Assembly (NCBI GenBank): GCA_020631575.1
Contig: JAHDGX010000015.1
Coordinates: 1-21,658 of the forward strand
DNA from: Candidatus Altimarinota bacterium
Lineage (GTDB): Bacteria; Patescibacteriota; Gracilibacteria; BD1-5; UBA6164
DNA: 21,658 bases
Direction: 5' to 3'
The translations under genes were made by a program, and so were the position numbers. Of this stretch, positions 17,955 through 21,658 are shown in pieces. Numbering within the stretch: position 1 is the stretch's first letter; each line of letters opens with the position of its first letter. The notes below the pieces were generated by a model. It searched no databases and was not told the DNA's origin. It saw only the letters and a list, made by a program, of their open reading frames with translations.

Positions 17955-18634
17955 GCATACTTTTCAAAAAATACTTTATCCTCACCAACTCATAACTCAG
18001 TAAGTCTTTCTTGGCATCACTCAATCATAGCTGGAGCTCAACAGATATAAAATTCTTTATAGTCAGCAACAACTTTCTCAGAGAGAAAATCAGTGACATA
18101 TCATTTTTTAATCATTCATTCTCAATCATCCCTACTTACTACAAGATGGTAGTAAAAATTATCTGGGTACAGCTGTTTTAATTTTGCAAATTCATCCTGG
18201 TAAAACATATCTTCCATATATCGTACTCCAAAAACTAACTGATATTTTTCACCAGAATTCTTTTTTAATCCCTCAATTATTTGATTATAGAGTGGAACGA
18301 GTCAAGTACCTGTACCGAGAAAGAGTTTATTATAAGTATTCTCCTGGAGCAAGAAGTGTCATGCTGGTCATACAGCCTTGAATTCATCTCACTCCTGCGC
18401 GTCACAGAGGAGTATGCTTCATCCTCTTCATCAATCAGATTCAGCCCACCTCTTTATTATAAGTACTGCGATATCTCATCTAATCTCTAGAGCAGAATAT
18501 GATCTTCCTCAAACTCATGCGAGTATAAAAGTAAAAAACTGTCATGGGAGCATAGCCGTAACTTCGGGAAGTTTATAATGAAGCTCAAATACATCCTTTG
18601 TAAGGGGTATTTTCTTTTCAAGAACTACTTGCAT
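17951..18634 (-). CDS. FAD/NAD(P)-dependent oxidoreductase of the ferredoxin reductase family
   Basis: 227 residues from this ATG; another in-frame ATG at 18643 would add three residues (MGI). The N-terminal FAD-binding barrel has MLPGQFFTFI and RSYSALEI (Arg44, Tyr46, Ser47: the R-x-Y-S FAD motif), then GDEFKAVGPAGHFLL. The NAD(P) half starts LFLGTGTGLVPLYNQI (G-T-G-x-x-P), LVFGVRYMEDMFY and ends FYICGAPAMIEGC, all typical of ferredoxin-NADP+ reductase-like enzymes. No iron-sulfur or globin domain is attached, so it needs a partner acceptor (flavodoxin, ferredoxin or a quinone), which is not encoded nearby. Glycines in TGLV and the C-terminal part are UGA. Its stop codon lies inside the shared terminator stem. 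Confidence 0.85.
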
Positions 18635-18764
18635 TATTCACATAGAAATTTATTTAATGTATATTTACTCAAATAATATAGCTGCAAATAAAATATCAAC
18701 ATATTTTTCGACAATAGCTATTATTTTCTTACTATAAATATAAATTTATCTATTATTTATTCCT

Positions 18765-19712
18765 ATGAAACACATATTAGTGAGCTGATCTACTGCATAT
18801 GATAATCTTCTTCACTTTTCTGGAGATTTTTCTGAGATGGATAAAGAGCATATCCTAAATATGTCGATAGTTTCAGATAGTTTTGAAAAAAATCATGGAG
18901 GAACGTGAGCAAATATTGCTTATAATGTATCGCTTTTAGGGGAAGAACCTATCTTATTAAGCTCAGTTGGGGATGATTATGACTTTTCAGAAGTCTTAAA
19001 AGAAAAATGAAACTTACAATATGTACACAGGGAAAACTATATGCATAGTGCAAACTCAGTAATTATTTCTGACAAAAATGATAATAGGATGACTATTTTT
19101 CATCCAGGAGCAATGAAGCACGCAAGCGCATCAAAAGTATCTTATGTGCAAGAAGAGCTTGGTATCGCTATAGTCTCAGCAAACGATATAATTACTATGA
19201 TTGAGCATGCAAGATGACTCAAAGAAAAGAAAGTCCCATTTTTTATTGATCCAGCACAGCAAATATCACAAATGACTCCTGATCAGCTCAAAACTCTCAT
19301 AGATCTATGAGATTATCTTATAGCAAATCACTATGAATATGAGGAAATAAAACAAAAAGCAGCAATGTCAGAAGAAGATATACTCTGAGAGTTTGAAATA
19401 GTCATAATTACATACTGAGACCAATGATCACATCTCTTTACGAATGGGGCAATGCAACACATCCCAGCAATACAAACTGAGGATATAGACGATACCACTT
19501 GAGCTTGAGATGCGTATAGAGCATGAGTTCTATTAGGAATGATAGAATGATGGGATATAAAGCAATCATGTCAGCTATGAACGGTACTATCTTCATACTG
19601 TATCATAGCTCCATGATCACAACAACACCATTTCTCTCTCTGAGGGGTTATGGAAGATATGAAACATCACTATTGAGTTGAAGTGGACTTATATGACAAG
19701 AGGAAATATTAA
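18765..19712 (+). CDS. PfkB-family carbohydrate/nucleoside kinase
   Basis: 315 residues, standard for ribokinase/adenosine kinase-like enzymes. N-terminal substrate-site motif NHGGTGANIAYNVSLLGEEP and LSSVGDD (family GG-x-x-N-x-A); the C-terminal phosphate site DTTGAGDAYRAGVLLG carries catalytic Asp249 and the anion hole G-A-G. ATP-binding strands (IVIITYGDQGSHLF) precede it. The second substrate loop HPGAMKHAS is seen before it. Substrate cannot be read by eye; adenosine, ribose and fructose-type acceptors are all possible. Adenosine kinase would fit with the nearby mtnN. UGA encodes both glycines of TGAG. The next gene follows 51 bases downstream on the same strand. Confidence 0.88.
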
Positions 19713-19763
19713 TTTGAAAACTATTTTGAAATAAGTAAAGTATCAAAAAAGTAATAAATTAGT

Positions 19764-21272
19764 ATGAATGATATAACCGCACATAGGAATCCTAGCTCAA
19801 TGTGAGCTCCGTGAAATGTCACAGCTCCCCCAACTCTTTCAGATGATGAGATAGAAAAAATTATATCAGACCTATTGGGTGCAGCTATGAAGTGAGATGT
19901 AACTGATGACACAAAGCTTGCCCAGTTATGATATCAATTTAATATAAGTTTACTCAATGGTTCTAGCTCCGAGAAAGAATTACTTTCAAATATTGATGGA
20001 ATCTTCACTGCCTTTGTAAAATTTTCTCAAGAGAGATTTAAAGACTTAGTGGAAAGGTGAACTCCTGAAGAAGCAAGAAAATTTATCTTTCTAGTGAATA
20101 CCTTTCTAAATCTACTAAAAGTAAAAAAGGTATATAATAATATTCCTAGGCAAGATTTTACTGATTTTTCTTCAAATCGAGATCATACACAAGTATTACA
20201 ACTTACTTTACCTAGGTGAGAAAATATATGAGAGAGAACAATAAACCATTGAGGCTCTTGTCATAATTGGTCTATTATATTTAAACAGTATTTGGATACT
20301 CTTGGCATTAGATCTAGCATTATCTTTTGTAATCCATTTTCAAATCACTCTTTCACTCTTTTAGAACTGAGCTGAAAATATTATATTATTGATCCTCTTC
20401 TAAAGGTGTGAGATGACATGGTATTTGAGGTTACTTGAGATATCTGTTCTAATGATGTTGATGACAAATGAAGGAGAAATACAATATTTATATGACAAAC
20501 AGCATCATGAAAAATTACAAATATTGAAGATTGATGAGATAATGAATTAAATATTGAAATGGCATATTCAAGGCCTGGCAGAAGATGAGAATTATATGAT
20601 GACAGGAAAAGCCTTAGACCATATTCAAGCGTATCTGATTTTTGTAATGATTTAGATTCAAGAGAAATCGAGTATATTATCCTTTGATATAGATTAGCTG
20701 ATGGGAATTGATTTGAATTAGATTTTAATAGAGAAGGATGATCTATAATGAGCCTTGAAATTACATATTGAGAGGAGAGTTTATGAAGTGTGAAACAGAT
20801 TGCTAGGATAAATTTGGATCTAGAAAAGTTTATTACTAAATTTATTGAACAGCTGTTTTGAAAAACAAAAATTCGTTCAAAAGTTGCGCAAATTATAAAG
20901 CACTATAGCTTAAAAGTAAGTTGAGCCGAAAATAGTCATGAAGAACTTTTATGATCACTGTTGAACATTACAGAAAGAAATGCATTAGAAGAGTGGATTT
21001 GAGATAGCTCGAATTTTGATATTTTTTCAAAAGCTTTCGAATGAGTAGAAAGCTTTTACAGGCAGTTCACATGAAAAAAGAATGAGAGGTTGAGAGAAGA
21101 ATTTGAGAGATCAACTCACTTAATGCATAAAAGAAGCGTTGTTAATTTTTTATTACTTGATGCATTTGTGGATGATCCTATGAGAATTGAACATAGAAAA
21201 GACACTTATGCAAGAAAACCAAAAATACTAAATGATGATTGAGTAAATAGAAAAGTAGCAGAACTGGTATAA
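19764..21272 (+). CDS. Transglutaminase/papain-fold-like protein of unknown role
   Basis: 502 residues, no signal peptide or membrane segment. The N-terminus (1-25) is Pro/Ala/Ser-rich and looks disordered, then helical (26-125). A papain/transglutaminase-type catalytic core follows: NHGGSCHNWSIIFKQYLDTL (Cys166), a strand GIRSSIIFCNP, NHSFTLLEL (His195) and GKYYIIDPLL (Asp210). This matches the usual order Cys, 'lGi' strand, His-strand, 'yy-x-x-D' of transglutaminase-like peptidases or acyltransferases. The rest (220-502) has a Gly/Asp-rich segment around 240-290 and helical C-terminus ending VAELV; no family recognised there. About 45 glycines and many more stretches depend on UGA decoding. 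Its substrate and whether it acts in the cell or on a partner cell are unknown. Confidence 0.6.
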
Positions 21273-21290
21273 AATAGTACAAGAATTACT

Positions 21291-21557
21291 TTAAGAATTT
21301 AGTTTATCATCCATTAATCTTGCAATTTCTGTGATTGCCTCCTCTACATTAGGGGCAAATGCTTGTCTTACAACTGTTGTTGCTGCGATAATAGCTTTTA
21401 CATCATCACCATTTGCTTTACTAACATCAAAGTTATCTGGGTTTTTTAAGTACTCTGATACAATACCTGGTACAGTTAACCCAAGTGGAGTAGCAGATTT
21501 CTTACTAGTTGGATCTACTGGTACTGCTGACGGTAATTTTGAACTTACCATGAACAT
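21291..21557 (-). CDS. Small hypothetical protein
   Basis: 88 residues (or 86 from the second ATG at 21551). No membrane segment or Cys. The N-terminal third is Pro/Ser-rich (VSSKLPSAVPVDPTSKKS), the rest helical (IIAATTVVRQAF, EEAITEIARLMDDKLNS). I recognise no family. The frame is open without any UGA codon, unlike its neighbours, but length and codon use look real. Its stop is 18 bases from the convergent transglutaminase-like gene. Promoter candidate at 21581-21608. Confidence 0.55.
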   Translation of the reverse strand: MFMVSSKLPSAVPVDPTSKKSATPLGLTVPGIVSEYLKNPDNFDVSKANGDDVKAIIAATTVVRQAFAPNVEEAITEIARLMDDKLNS

Positions 21558-21580
21558 AATTAATTATTTAATACAAATAC

Positions 21581-21608
21581 AAAATACTTTATTTTTTAAT
21601 TATGTCAA
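21581..21608 (-). promoter_or_regulatory. Predicted promoter of the small hypothetical protein
   Basis: Minus strand TTGACA (21603-21608, perfect -35) with TATTTT (21581-21586), spacer 16 bases. The predicted leader is about 17 bases. Confidence 0.35.
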
Positions 21609-21658
21609 TGTTAAATATTTCATTTTAATAAATACTGTATATAGTTGAGTAAATACAT

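Noticed and set aside
716..21272. In-frame TGA codons suggesting mass pseudogenisation or frameshifts
   Set aside because: TGAs fall on conserved glycines and frames are never shifted; table 25 explains all of them.
1..21658. CRISPR array, insertion sequence or prophage
   Set aside because: No regularly spaced direct repeats, transposase or phage structural genes seen; the only inverted repeats are terminators and the small palindrome.

Overview
The window is AT-rich and reads as a normal, densely coded bacterial chromosome only if UGA is translated as glycine (translation table 25). Under the standard code almost every gene breaks into pieces. With UGA=Gly, long intact members of SecF, UppS, UvrC, MraY, TilS, GrpE, PfkB and MtnN families appear, and UGA falls on family-invariant glycines. 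All 25 visible stop codons are UAA (17) or UAG (8); none is UGA. This points to the candidate phyla Gracilibacteria (BD1-5) or Absconditabacteria (SR1), small-genome CPR bacteria thought to live on or prey on other cells. The placement is inferred from the code and the gene content; no rRNA or tRNA gene is in the window to confirm it.

Layout. 1-604 (-): a DedA-family membrane protein that runs off the left edge. 716-3334 (+): secF-uppS-ispA, linking protein export with synthesis of the undecaprenyl lipid carrier. 3336-8029 (-): two nuclease/repair units, an anchored cohesin-like protein with TatD, and exonuclease III, a PH-like membrane protein and UvrC. 8176-8730 (+): grpE. 8727-11783 (-): a small unknown protein and two paralogous secreted 3D-domain/peptidoglycan-binding proteins, the second ending at a strong terminator. 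11940-13030 (+): an unknown protein and an alpha/beta-hydrolase-like protein. 13023-13964 (-): tilS. 14041-15504 (+): a PsiE-like membrane protein and a trypsin-fold protease without a signal peptide. 15507-17092 (-): mraY, a pterin dehydratase-like protein and an RNHCP zinc-binding protein. 17220-17915 (+): mtnN. 17951-18634 (-): a flavin-dependent reductase. 18765-21272 (+): a PfkB sugar/nucleoside kinase and a 502-residue transglutaminase/papain-like protein. 21291-21557 (-): a small unknown protein.

Taken together, the cell makes lipid carrier (ispA, uppS) and lipid I (mraY), exports proteins by Sec (secF), and secretes two wall-binding 3D proteins that may remodel its own wall or attack a host's. 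MtnN and the PfkB kinase fit nucleoside salvage. Genes are tightly packed: convergent neighbours touch or overlap at their stop codons, leaders look short, and clear Shine-Dalgarno motifs are absent. No stretch of 300 bases lacks a gene; the largest gaps (about 110-156 bases) hold divergent promoters. I saw no tRNA, rRNA, CRISPR array, insertion sequence or prophage.
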